The notes below the pieces were generated by a model, which was given only the letters and a program-made list of their open reading frames with translations, was not told the origin of the DNA and made no database searches. A DNA stretch of 64,000 bases. It comes from Arcticibacter pallidicorallinus. GTDB taxonomy: Bacteria; Bacteroidota; Bacteroidia; Sphingobacteriales; Sphingobacteriaceae. Shown here piece after piece: positions 1 through 8,989 of the stretch. Location of the stretch: contig NZ_PVTH01000001.1 in assembly GCF_003002875.1 (NCBI RefSeq), positions 673,507 to 737,506 on the forward strand, in the 5' to 3' direction. Position 1 is the first letter of the stretch. Every line of letters starts with the position of its first letter. The translations under genes and the position numbers were made by a program.

Positions 1-118
1 ACTTAAATTATTTGATATGAGATAAAGCCTTACTTCCTATAGCCAGGTAACGAGATCGCTGGTTACAACACATCATTGAATTATTGAAACTAATAACTAA
101 CATTAATCTAAATATTTT

Positions 119-3100
119 ATGGACTTAATTTTACAATCAAGCTTTCAGCGAACTAAGGTTCCTGCGATGATCTTGATCTGTCTGTTTGTATTACAAAGTA
201 CTTCTTTTGCTACAAATACAGCACGGATGATCACAGCTGAAAGGTCGCTGAACGCACGTGTTAACGTTACGGGAACAGTGAAGGACACTAAGGGAGAAGT
301 CCTTCCTGGTGTAACGGTCAGAATTAAAGGAACAACTACAGGCACCAGTACTGACATTAACGGTGTATTCCGGCTGAACTTGCCTGTTGGTAATGAAACA
401 CTTGTCTTTACCTATATTGGTTTTCAGACTAAAGAGATCGTAGCGTCAGGTACGAGATTGGACGTACAGCTAATTGAATCTGCCAATGACTTACAAGAGG
501 TGGTAGTAGTTGGGTACGGCATCCAGAAAAGAGAGCACTTGACCGGTGCAGTAGAATCGGTTAAGCTAGATGAGGTGGCGGATCTTCCGGTAGGAAACAT
601 GGGAGCTGCTTTGTCAGGTCGTATTCTTGGTCTTGGCGTTAGCGGCGGAACTTCTCGTCCAGGATCTACAGCAACTCTGACAATTAGAAATCCTGTTACA
701 TTGGCAAAAGATGGAGGTAACTTAGAACCTCTATATGTAATTGACGATATTATTCAAATCGGAGCGGATGGTCGTAACAGCAATGCACTGTTCAATAACC
801 TTGATCCCTCAGAAATTGAGAGCATATCGATATTGAAGGACGGTTCAGCGGCTGTATACGGTTCAAGAGCTGCAAATGGTGTGATTTTGGTTCGCACAAA
901 AAGAGGAAAGAATGGTGATCCAAAGTTCAGCTACAGTGGATCCTATGCAGTGAACGACGAGGCTTACAGAACTAAAATGATGAGTGCCTATGAATTTGGA
1001 CAATATTTCAATATCATGAACGGTCCAAACGGAGCAAATGCACTGCCTAATTCTACCACATATAAAGATCGTGTCTTTACTCAAGATGAGCTCGATCACT
1101 TCAAAAACATCAATTATGACTGGTTGGATCAGGCATGGTCGTCTGCATCAAACATGCGTCATACGCTGAATGTTAGTGGAGGTACTGATAAAGCGACTTA
1201 TTTTGCGGGTATATCTTACTTTACACAAGATGGTAACTTAAGCAGCTTAGATTACGATCGCTGGAACTTCAGAGCAGGAACAGATGTAAAGGTTGGTAAA
1301 AATATCAAAACAGGACTTCAAGTTTCTGGTAATTATTCCAACTTGACAAAGACCTTTAACAAGATTGGTGGCGAGAATGACGAAAATGACTATATCAACT
1401 TGTTAAGAGCACCACGTTACATCCCGATGTATGTTGATGGGTATCCTGTGAAATTGCCTTCTTCGAACGATGCTTTTTCGCGGTATCATTTCTATGAGAT
1501 CGAAAAGCTCGGCAACCTTGCTGCAACGAAAGACAGAACTATGACTGTGAATCTTTTTGCGGAATATGAGGTGCCATTTATTCAGGGGCTGAAAGCAAGA
1601 GCATCTTACGGCCGGAACATGGGTTCAAATAATGGATCTCAGGTAGGAACGCTCTTGAGATTATATGAGTTCAACCGTACCGGTGGTCACCAGCATATCT
1701 ATGATCAGGGTGCTACTGTGAATTCTTACAGAGACTGGGAAAACGGAAACCGTCTGTATTACTCCAACGGCAACTCTAACTCGTATCAGTTGAACTTTAC
1801 TGCAAGTTATGCGAGAGATTTTGGAAAGCATAGCGTTGGTGGATTGTTCTCTGTTGAAAGAGCTGAAGCGGAATCCTCACAAGAGGATGTTTGGAAAGGA
1901 TCACCGTTGTTGTCAACTAATGGTCAGTTCGGAAGTGCCTTTGGTGCAATTGACGGAAGAACATCTGCTGCTGAATCAGGATCACTTTCTTATGTAGGTA
2001 GAGTTAATTACGCCTATGATGACAAGTACCTGGCTGAATTTTTATTCCGTACTGATGCATCTACTAAGTTTGCACCTGAAAATTACTGGGGCAAATTCTA
2101 CTCTGCATCAGCCGGATGGATTTTGTCAAAGGAAGATTTCTTTAACGTAGATGCAATTGACTTCTTGAAGCTGAGATACTCCATCGGTTTATTAGGAAAA
2201 GATGACACCAAAGCTTGGTTGTGGAGACAACGTTATACTTATCAGAATGGTAAGGGAGCTGTTTTCGGATCAGATAGTTCTCCATCCTCTACAGGTATGA
2301 AGATGGAAGCGTCGCCAAACAGAGACGCTACTTGGAGCGATGAGTTAAAGAATAACCTTGGACTTGATGCGCGATTCTTAAAGGACCGACTATCGGCTAA
2401 TATTGAAGGTTTTTATAACAAGGGAACCGATATGTTGATCGAACGTACGGGAATTGTACCGATTACTATTGGGGGTTCTGTAGCTTCAGAGAACTATGCA
2501 GCTATGGATCTTTTTGGATACGAGATTGGTTTGGGATGGAGAGATAAGATTGGAAAGGATTTTAACTACGGTATCGACGCCCGTTTCAATTGGTATGATA
2601 ATAAAGTGCATAAAGGGAATTTCAATGACACTGATATTATGTATCCGTGGAATGCTCAGCCAGGAAAATCGAGCGACAACGGAGTTTGGGGATACGACTA
2701 CTTAGGTATGTTCAAGAATCAGGCTGACATTGATGCATATGTAACTCAAAATAATATCACTCAGGTGTTCGGTACTCCGGTTAACCAGCTGAGACCTGGA
2801 ACTCTTTACTACAGAGACGTAAGAGGTCCGTTACAAGGTGATGGAAGCTTTGCTCCTGCTGACGGTATAATTGACGAGCATGACCAGATTAAGCTGGCAA
2901 ACAGGGCTAATAATCATTATGGTATGGGACTTACCCTGAGAGCAAGTTACAAAGGCTTCAGTGCGGATGTAGTTATCTCCGGTTCTTTCGGTGGATGGTC
3001 TGAAATCGATGGCAGTACACGTAAGAAATTGAACAATGATATCACCAGAGGATTCCAGAGTCTTCCAGCGATATGGGGTAATATCTATGATCCGGAAATT

Positions 3101-3391
3101 AATCCTACCGGTACGATGCCTAACCCTAACTTCAGCAATATCAGTTTAGATCCTGTTTCGAATTTCTGGAAAGTCAATAGCTTTAGAATGCGCATGAGAA
3201 ATTTCAATGTTGGCTATAGCATACCAAAGAAATATACTCAGGCAATCAATGTGAACAATGCACGTGTTTTTGTTACAGGAACTAATCCATTAAATTTCTA
3301 CAATCCGTTTGATTTTAAAGATTCTGATGGCGCCTATGACTCATTCCCGATGTTAAGAACGTTCTCTTTTGGTGTAAACGTATCGTTATAA
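119..3391 (+). CDS. SusC-type TonB-dependent outer-membrane transporter (PUL1)
   Basis: Outer-membrane barrel that imports glycan fragments together with its SusD lid, powered by TonB. The 1090-residue protein has an N-terminal export signal (hydrophobic stretch about 17-31), a carboxypeptidase-regulatory-like beta-sandwich (about 48-125, with GTVKDTKGEVLPGVTV), then the TonB-box-like stretch LQEVVVVGYG that marks SusC proteins. The plug follows, with the family signature around ILKDGSAAVYGSRAANG, and the barrel ends in a terminal aromatic-rich strand (FSFGVNVSL). There is no STN domain in front of the sandwich, so control through an anti-sigma FecR partner is unlikely. A second in-frame ATG at 167 would leave a more typical signal peptide, so the exact start is open. 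The SusD gene follows after 36 bases. The imported substrate cannot be read from the sequence; the downstream enzymes suggest a rhamnose-rich plant glycan. Confidence 0.95.
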   Translation: MDLILQSSFQRTKVPAMILICLFVLQSTSFATNTARMITAERSLNARVNVTGTVKDTKGEVLPGVTVRIKGTTTGTSTDINGVFRLNLPVGNETLVFTYIGFQTKEIVASGTRLDVQLIESANDLQEVVVVGYGIQKREHLTGAVESVKLDEVADLPVGNMGAALSGRILGLGVSGGTSRPGSTATLTIRNPVTLAKDGGNLEPLYVIDDIIQIGADGRNSNALFNNLDPSEIESISILKDGSAAVYGSRAANGVILVRTKRGKNGDPKFSYSGSYAVNDEAYRTKMMSAYEFGQYFNIMNGPNGANALPNSTTYKDRVFTQDELDHFKNINYDWLDQAWSSASNMRHTLNVSGGTDKATYFAGISYFTQDGNLSSLDYDRWNFRAGTDVKVGKNIKTGLQVSGNYSNLTKTFNKIGGENDENDYINLLRAPRYIPMYVDGYPVKLPSSNDAFSRYHFYEIEKLGNLAATKDRTMTVNLFAEYEVPFIQGLKARASYGRNMGSNNGSQVGTLLRLYEFNRTGGHQHIYDQGATVNSYRDWENGNRLYYSNGNSNSYQLNFTASYARDFGKHSVGGLFSVERAEAESSQEDVWKGSPLLSTNGQFGSAFGAIDGRTSAAESGSLSYVGRVNYAYDDKYLAEFLFRTDASTKFAPENYWGKFYSASAGWILSKEDFFNVDAIDFLKLRYSIGLLGKDDTKAWLWRQRYTYQNGKGAVFGSDSSPSSTGMKMEASPNRDATWSDELKNNLGLDARFLKDRLSANIEGFYNKGTDMLIERTGIVPITIGGSVASENYAAMDLFGYEIGLGWRDKIGKDFNYGIDARFNWYDNKVHKGNFNDTDIMYPWNAQPGKSSDNGVWGYDYLGMFKNQADIDAYVTQNNITQVFGTPVNQLRPGTLYYRDVRGPLQGDGSFAPADGIIDEHDQIKLANRANNHYGMGLTLRASYKGFSADVVISGSFGGWSEIDGSTRKKLNNDITRGFQSLPAIWGNIYDPEINPTGTMPNPNFSNISLDPVSNFWKVNSFRMRMRNFNVGYSIPKKYTQAINVNNARVFVTGTNPLNFYNPFDFKDSDGAYDSFPMLRTFSFGVNVSL

Positions 3392-3427
3392 TCTGAAGCG
3401 GATAATTGCATATTAATTAAAATAATC

Positions 3428-5458
3428 ATGAAAAGAAATATAAAGCTTATATGCCTGTTCCTATCAGTTATGGTAGCTGTGACTAGCTGTAAAGATGATT
3501 TCCTTGCAGAGAAGGGCGACTTCGGGGGAATTAATGAGGAAGTTTTCAAAGATGCTCAGACGGCAAAGGCATATGTGGATTACATATATGGATTGATCCT
3601 TCCTGCAAACAATGCTACGACATTGATATCAACCAATAACGCCTCGGAAAATGGTCAGTATAATACCGTTTTTACTCAGACAACTGAGGAGCTTGCCGGA
3701 GAAACTGACTTCAATAAAGTTTGGGCTCAGATTTCCTATACCAACAATCACGCGAACAAATATTTCGGACAGCGTATGGGAACCGGGATCAGCAATAACA
3801 CCTGGACTCGTATCAAGCAGATTAATATCTTTCTAACTGAGGTAGATAAGCACGGCTTGCCTGAGCAAACAAGGAATGAGCTAAAAGGACAGATGTACTT
3901 TTGGAGAGCCTGGCAGTATTTTGAACTGGTCAAACTATTCGGAGGAGTTCCATTGGTATTAGAACCTCAGAACCCTATTTTATCTGGAAGCACTGATGCA
4001 GAAGTTCCGAGAAGTTCGACTTCTGAATGTATTGAGCAGATTTGCGCCGATTTAGATTTAGCTACTTCTTTGCTTCCCGGAAAATGGGGTAATGACGATT
4101 GGGGCCGCATCACTAGCGGAGCAGCAGCAGCATTAAAGGGAAGAGTGTTGTTAACATGGGCAAGCCCTTTGTTTAATCCTGGAGATGATGTGGCTCGTTG
4201 GGAGAGATCCTACCAGGCGAACGCGGCAGCTAAAAGTCTTTTGGAAACTAGTGGATTCGGATTGTTTAAGACCGGAGGTACAGCAAATGCTACGGCATGG
4301 GAAAATATGTTTATAGCGGAAGTTGGAAATCCTGAAGCAGTTATCGTGTATAACTTCAACACTGTGAATTCTGATCAGGTAATGAAGTTCAATGGCTGGG
4401 AGCAGGCAATACGTCCGAAAGAAATCAGTGGCGGTGGTTCTGTTTCTCCTACGAAGCAGATGCTAGACGCATTTCCGATGAAAGACGGAAAGATGCCTGG
4501 AAACAGTGCAGATCCATCGAAGTACACCTACGATTTAAATAAGTTCTACAAAAACAGAGATCCTCGCTTTTATAAAACATTCGCGTACAACGGTTCGATC
4601 TGGCCTTATAAAGAGAGTCCGAACTTTAAAGTATGGAGCTATACCTGGAAGAAAAAAGCATCAGATACTAATCCAACGGCAACAACAGAGAGTCGTGGTG
4701 CTAATGCCAGTGGAGTTTACCTTCGTAAAGCATCCAATCCTGCTGCCTCCAATTCACTTGGTGATTTCAAGATCAGCGGGACGAACTTCATGGAAATGCG
4801 CTTTGCTGAAGTTGTCTTGAATCTGGCGGAAAGTGCTATCGGCGCCGGAAAGCTTGCTGAAGGTCTTGAAGGCATAAAATCTATCAGAGAAAGAGCTGGT
4901 GTTGAGAATGCGGATGGAAATTATGGACTATCTGCTGCTTCAGGCGATCGCGATAAGCTTTTTGCTGCGGTACTTAATGAAAGAAGAGTTGAGCTCGCTT
5001 ACGAAGGAAAACGTTTCTTTGATCTTAGACGCTGGAAGTTGTTTGAAGAAAACTCTGCCACAGCTGCCAGACTAGGAGTTACACCATTAAACGGAACCCG
5101 CAGAACAGGTCTTTATATTGCTGTGAAGACGGCTAACGGAGCTGATTATGTACACGCTTCTCAAGATCCTTTGATCAAAGCCGCTAACGGAAGTGTGCCG
5201 GTTATTGATAGAGATGCTTATCCTGCTGGTATAACGACTCATGATCAGTATGTTGATTATCTATACGAAAATCATTTTAAAATTACAGTCAAAGATGATC
5301 TTGATAAAACGAATCCTGTTGACTGGAAATTCAAATGGTATCCTGAGTATTACTTCTTTGGACTTAATCAAACTGTGCTGAGCGGCAGTCCTTACCTGGA
5401 GCAGACTCAGGGATGGAACAGCCTAAATGGCATGGGAACTTTCGATCCATTGAAATAG
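3428..5458 (+). CDS. SusD/RagB-type surface glycan-binding lipoprotein (PUL1)
   Basis: Surface lipoprotein that caps the SusC barrel and captures oligosaccharides. The signal peptide ends in a lipobox (VTSC, Cys about 21) followed by KDD, a charged start that fits export to the cell surface in Bacteroidota. SusD hallmarks are an N-terminal helical repeat region with GQMYFWRAWQYFELVKLFGGVPLV and the C-terminal part with LNERRVELAYEGKRFFDLRRW. At 676 residues it is longer than the usual 500-600, with extra loops in the middle and near the C-terminus (about 560-640) that may enlarge the ligand site. It is paired with the preceding SusC and followed by a strong intrinsic terminator at 5481, so the pair can be expressed at a higher level than the enzyme genes downstream. 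The family call is firm; the ligand is unknown. Confidence 0.95.
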   Translation: MKRNIKLICLFLSVMVAVTSCKDDFLAEKGDFGGINEEVFKDAQTAKAYVDYIYGLILPANNATTLISTNNASENGQYNTVFTQTTEELAGETDFNKVWAQISYTNNHANKYFGQRMGTGISNNTWTRIKQINIFLTEVDKHGLPEQTRNELKGQMYFWRAWQYFELVKLFGGVPLVLEPQNPILSGSTDAEVPRSSTSECIEQICADLDLATSLLPGKWGNDDWGRITSGAAAALKGRVLLTWASPLFNPGDDVARWERSYQANAAAKSLLETSGFGLFKTGGTANATAWENMFIAEVGNPEAVIVYNFNTVNSDQVMKFNGWEQAIRPKEISGGGSVSPTKQMLDAFPMKDGKMPGNSADPSKYTYDLNKFYKNRDPRFYKTFAYNGSIWPYKESPNFKVWSYTWKKKASDTNPTATTESRGANASGVYLRKASNPAASNSLGDFKISGTNFMEMRFAEVVLNLAESAIGAGKLAEGLEGIKSIRERAGVENADGNYGLSAASGDRDKLFAAVLNERRVELAYEGKRFFDLRRWKLFEENSATAARLGVTPLNGTRRTGLYIAVKTANGADYVHASQDPLIKAANGSVPVIDRDAYPAGITTHDQYVDYLYENHFKITVKDDLDKTNPVDWKFKWYPEYYFFGLNQTVLSGSPYLEQTQGWNSLNGMGTFDPLK

Positions 5459-5480
5459 TTAAATATACGTTACCAATCAG

Positions 5481-5514
5481 GGGATAATCATCGATCGGTG
5501 ATTATCCCTTTTTT
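5481..5514 (+). terminator. Rho-independent terminator after susCD
   Basis: A perfect 10-bp stem, GGGATAATCA (5481-5490) with TGATTATCCC (5499-5508), has an 8-base loop and is followed by a run of six T. It lies 22 bases after the SusD stop codon and separates susCD from the enzyme genes. Confidence 0.9.
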
Positions 5515-5609
5515 ATTTGATGACAGTCTTCCTAAACGGAATATGCTGCTGACAGAAGGGATGCTGCGCGGGCTCGCCTGGCTTATTGTAACAATCTAAA
5601 TGATATACA

Positions 5610-5634
5610 GGGATGCATTTCGCATTCCTTTTTT
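5610..5634 (+). terminator. Second Rho-independent terminator in the gap
   Basis: A 7-bp stem, GGGATGC (5610-5616) with GCATTCC (5622-5628, one G-T pair), has a 5-base loop and is followed by TTTTTTCGTTTT. It lies about 95 bases after the first terminator. No coding gene lies between them, so it is either a back-up terminator or the end of a small transcript. Confidence 0.7.
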
Positions 5635-5718
5635 CGTTTTATAGCGGGCTATGGCTTTCAGGATAAGATGCTACATAAGATTGAGAAAATGCTATATAAA
5701 ACTAAGCCCTCGTACGTA

Positions 5719-5726
5719 TACATTTG
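5719..5726 (+). promoter_or_regulatory. Candidate -7 promoter element for the first enzyme block
   Basis: TACATTTG matches the Bacteroidota -7 consensus TAnnTTTG. No clear TTTG sits at the expected -33 distance, so the call is weak. It would give a leader of roughly 105 bases before the start at 5836. Confidence 0.3.
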
Positions 5727-5835
5727 TAATGAGATATACTTTCTAACCAAAGGTATTGCTAAATTATTTTGTTAAAACCTGGATTTCGAATGAATCTCGT
5801 TTTATCTTATTACATACATAGATAGATCTCGCTGA

Positions 5836-8800
5836 ATGGACGATTTAATTCTTTGCCGTAAATATATAATTGCAAGTTTTATCGCTTGTATCATCTCTAT
5901 GCCTTTTTCTTATGCACAGAAAAAGGCTAAGCCTGTGCCTCCAATCTCCTTCAAAGAGAACAGGCTAAGCTATGTGCCCGATTCATTGGGAAACCGCATT
6001 CCTGACTTTTCTTATGCAGGTTATAAAGCCGGGGCAAGCGCCATACCGGAAGCAGCAGTCAAGGTCGTAGTTCCTGTAAAAAAGGGAGATGCGACCAACC
6101 GGATCCAGTCGGCGATTGATTATGTATCATCTTTGCAAGCTGATAAAAGGGGAATCAGAGGAGCGGTACTGTTGGAGAAGGGGACTTACGAAGTTGAGGG
6201 ATCATTGAAGATCAGTACTTCGGGGGTCGTTTTCCGGGGAAGCGGAATGGCTGAGAATGGTACGGTACTCTTGGGAACGGGAAAATCGAGAGAGACGCTT
6301 GTGGTAGTCGAGGGGTCTTCGGCCCGACAGAATACAGCGGCTGTTAAGCTCGCCGACATTTATCATCCGGTGAATACCAAAGAAATAACTTTAGCTGCTA
6401 AGCATGATTTTAAGGCCGGACAAACGGTTATAGTACACAGGCCGTCGACTCAAAACTGGATTGAAGTACTCGGCACAGAGCATTTCGGTGGCGGGGAGAC
6501 AACTCTCGGATGGAAGCCGGGAGACAGGGATCTGGAATGGGACAGAACTATTGTGGCTGTCAACGGGAATAAGCTTACGCTCGATGCGCCGATAACGACC
6601 GCCCTGGATCCGCTATTTGGAGGAGGGACTGTTTTTGCATACAAATGGCCGGAGAGAATACGTGAAGCCGGTGTTGAGAATATGCTGATGCGTTCCACAT
6701 ACGATGCGGCAAATAAAAAGGATGAAGATCATCGCTGGATGGCGATAACGATGAATAATGTTGTTGATGCATGGGTGCGTCAGATAAAGTTTGAACACTT
6801 TGCAGGCTCAGCCGTGCAGCTGTTGCCTGCGGCTAAACGTGTGACGGTTGAGGATTGTATTTCGCTATCTCCGGTTTCGGAGATAGGAGGGCAGCGTCGG
6901 TATACATTTTACACTTTGGGACAGCAGACCTTGTTTCAAAGGTGTTATGCAGAAGATGGATACCATGATTTTGCTGTAGGGTTTTGTGCTACGGGCCCGA
7001 ATGTATTTGTTCAATGCGAGTCCTCTCTGCCTCATAGCTTCAGTGGAGCAATCGACAGCTGGGCTTCGGGAGTGTTGTTTGATATTGTAAATGTAGACGG
7101 ACAGGCGCTGAGCTACATGAACAGAAGTCAGGATGCGCAGGGAGCCGGTTGGTCTGCAGCAAACAGTGTTTTCTGGCAGTGTACCGCTGCGCTGATTAAT
7201 AATTTTGCGCCTCCTACAGCCAATAACTGGGCATTCGGTAGCTGGGCTCAGTTTTCGGGCAATGGCTATTGGAATGCATCAAACGAACATATCAGCCCCA
7301 GAAGTTTGTATTACACTCAGCTTATTGAGCGGGTAGGCACTGAAGTGGGCCAGCGTACTTTTTTGATGGAAGTACCAACGGAAGCGTCCAGCAGTCCGAA
7401 AGTTGAAACAGCTGCCGCACTTACCGCTGCCGCACAGAAACCTGCCGAGCTATTAAAAGACTGGATTGCACAAGCCGGTTCGCGTACCCCTATTTCTATA
7501 GATGCAGGAGCCAGGACTATTGACCAGATTGGTGTTAAGCAGCCTGTCAGGAAAACAGCTGGAGTGACTCACATTAAAAACGGATGGCTTTTGAGAGCTG
7601 ATGAGGTGCTTAAAGGTGCCAGGTACAATGTGCCCTGGTGGAGAGGTACCCTGGAGCCGGTAGATCTGAAAAAATCGCAACCTGCTATAACACGGTTCGT
7701 GCCGGGTAGAACCGGTCTGGGACTGACAGACAACCTGGAAGAGGTGACTGATAAAATGAAAAGCGAAAACGTTGTAGCCATCGATCATAATTACGGTCTG
7801 TGGTACGAGCGTCGCAGGGATGACCATGAGCGTATTCGCCGTATGGACGGAGAAGTTTGGGCTCCTTTCTATGATCAACCTTTTGCCAGAAGTGGTGAAG
7901 GTTTAGCATGGGACGGCTTGAGCAAGTATGATCTTACTAAATATAATGCCTGGTATTGGAGCCGCCTGCGGCAGTTCGCGGATCTTGCGGATGAAAAAGG
8001 GCTGATTTTGATTCATCAGAATTACTTTCAGCATAATATCATCGAAGCCGGTGCGCATTATTCGGATTCTCCCTGGAGAACAGCAAACAATGTAAACAAT
8101 CCTGGTTTCCCTGAGCCTGTGCCTTATGCAGGTGATAAGCGGATTTTCATGGCTGAGCAGTTTTATGATGTTTCTCATCCGGAGAGAAGAGCGCTTCACC
8201 GGGCGTATATCCGCCAGTGTCTGGACAATTTCAGGGAAAATAGTGGCGTTATTCAGCTGATCAGCGCAGAGTATACTGGTCCGCTTCATTTTGTGGAGTT
8301 CTGGCTGGATGTGATCAAGGAATGGGAAGCTGAAAAAGGTAAGAAGGTTGTTATCGGACTGAGCACGACTAAGGATGTTCAGGACGCGATATTGGCAGAT
8401 GCGGCAAGAGCTTCCGTTGTTAACCTTATCGACATTCGTTACTGGCATTATCAGGCTGACGGCAGCGAGTATGCTCCGAAGGGAGGCCAGAATCTGGCTC
8501 CCAGACAACATGCCAGACTGATGAAGCCAAAGAAAACGTCTTTTGAACAGGTCTATCGTGCAGTGAGCGAATACCGGAAGAAGTATCCGTCCAAAGCGGT
8601 GATGTACTCGGGTGACAACTACGACAGCTTTGGCTGGGCTGCTTTTATGGCTGGTGGATCATTGCCTCAGTTGCCTGCTTCAATTACCGGCGGACTGCTT
8701 GCTGCGGCTTCGCAGATGAGCCCGGCTGAAAATTCGGACGAGGGAAAGTATGTTCTGGAAGGGAAAAATGGAATAATCGTGTATTCACTTGCAGGAAGTA

Positions 8801-8967
8801 ACCTCGAGCTGGATCTGCGCGCATTCAAAGGGTCCTGCAAGTTGACCTGGATAAATCCTAAAGACGGTCAAATTCTGAGAAAATCAAATATTGTTAAAGC
8901 GGGGGGAGTCCTGCAGGTTAATAAGCCATCATCCGGGGAATCGGTATTATGGGTTAGTCATATTTAG
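5836..8967 (+). CDS. Exported two-part protein: right-handed beta-helix plus DUF6298-like barrel
   Basis: A 1043-residue protein with a signal peptide (cleavage near SYAQ, about residue 27). The first half (about 60-510) reads as a pectate-lyase-like right-handed beta-helix: an N-terminal cap with NRIQSAIDYV, then short repeated strands and turns (GVVFRGSGMAENGTVLLG, VENMLMRSTYD, FQRCYAEDGYHDFAVG). The second half (about 560-960) looks like a TIM-barrel hydrolase-like region with acidic clusters (IDHNYGLWYERRRDDHER, LISAEYTGPLHF, LIDIRYWHYQADG). It ends in a small beta-domain of the kind that closes GH140/DUF4038 proteins (LTWINPKDGQILR). From memory this matches the DUF6298 family, whose activity I do not know. 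It opens the first enzyme block, 22 bases before the GH140-like gene. A lyase or glycosidase acting on an acidic plant glycan is an inference. Confidence 0.7.
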   Translation: MDDLILCRKYIIASFIACIISMPFSYAQKKAKPVPPISFKENRLSYVPDSLGNRIPDFSYAGYKAGASAIPEAAVKVVVPVKKGDATNRIQSAIDYVSSLQADKRGIRGAVLLEKGTYEVEGSLKISTSGVVFRGSGMAENGTVLLGTGKSRETLVVVEGSSARQNTAAVKLADIYHPVNTKEITLAAKHDFKAGQTVIVHRPSTQNWIEVLGTEHFGGGETTLGWKPGDRDLEWDRTIVAVNGNKLTLDAPITTALDPLFGGGTVFAYKWPERIREAGVENMLMRSTYDAANKKDEDHRWMAITMNNVVDAWVRQIKFEHFAGSAVQLLPAAKRVTVEDCISLSPVSEIGGQRRYTFYTLGQQTLFQRCYAEDGYHDFAVGFCATGPNVFVQCESSLPHSFSGAIDSWASGVLFDIVNVDGQALSYMNRSQDAQGAGWSAANSVFWQCTAALINNFAPPTANNWAFGSWAQFSGNGYWNASNEHISPRSLYYTQLIERVGTEVGQRTFLMEVPTEASSSPKVETAAALTAAAQKPAELLKDWIAQAGSRTPISIDAGARTIDQIGVKQPVRKTAGVTHIKNGWLLRADEVLKGARYNVPWWRGTLEPVDLKKSQPAITRFVPGRTGLGLTDNLEEVTDKMKSENVVAIDHNYGLWYERRRDDHERIRRMDGEVWAPFYDQPFARSGEGLAWDGLSKYDLTKYNAWYWSRLRQFADLADEKGLILIHQNYFQHNIIEAGAHYSDSPWRTANNVNNPGFPEPVPYAGDKRIFMAEQFYDVSHPERRALHRAYIRQCLDNFRENSGVIQLISAEYTGPLHFVEFWLDVIKEWEAEKGKKVVIGLSTTKDVQDAILADAARASVVNLIDIRYWHYQADGSEYAPKGGQNLAPRQHARLMKPKKTSFEQVYRAVSEYRKKYPSKAVMYSGDNYDSFGWAAFMAGGSLPQLPASITGGLLAAASQMSPAENSDEGKYVLEGKNGIIVYSLAGSNLELDLRAFKGSCKLTWINPKDGQILRKSNIVKAGGVLQVNKPSSGESVLWVSHI

Positions 8968-8989
8968 TTACACACTTAAATTGTTAATA

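Larger units (their letters stand above)
5459..5835. other. 377-bp non-coding gap between susCD and the enzyme block
   Basis: No convincing gene is visible here. The gap holds two tandem plus-strand terminators (5481-5514 and 5610-5634), a promoter-like element TACATTTG (5719-5726), and a weaker TTATTTTG (5764-5771) closer to the next start at 5836. The layout implies that the enzyme block has its own promoter. Confidence 0.6.

Noticed and set aside
7903..8511. 202-residue open frame on the minus strand inside the beta-helix/barrel gene
   Set aside because: No family-like motif, no signal or leader, and fully covered by a gene with clear domains; a shadow frame.
8891..8989. Upstream in-frame start that would lengthen the GH140-like protein by 33 residues
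   Set aside because: It overlaps the previous gene by 77 bases and hides the lipoprotein signal that starts at 8990.
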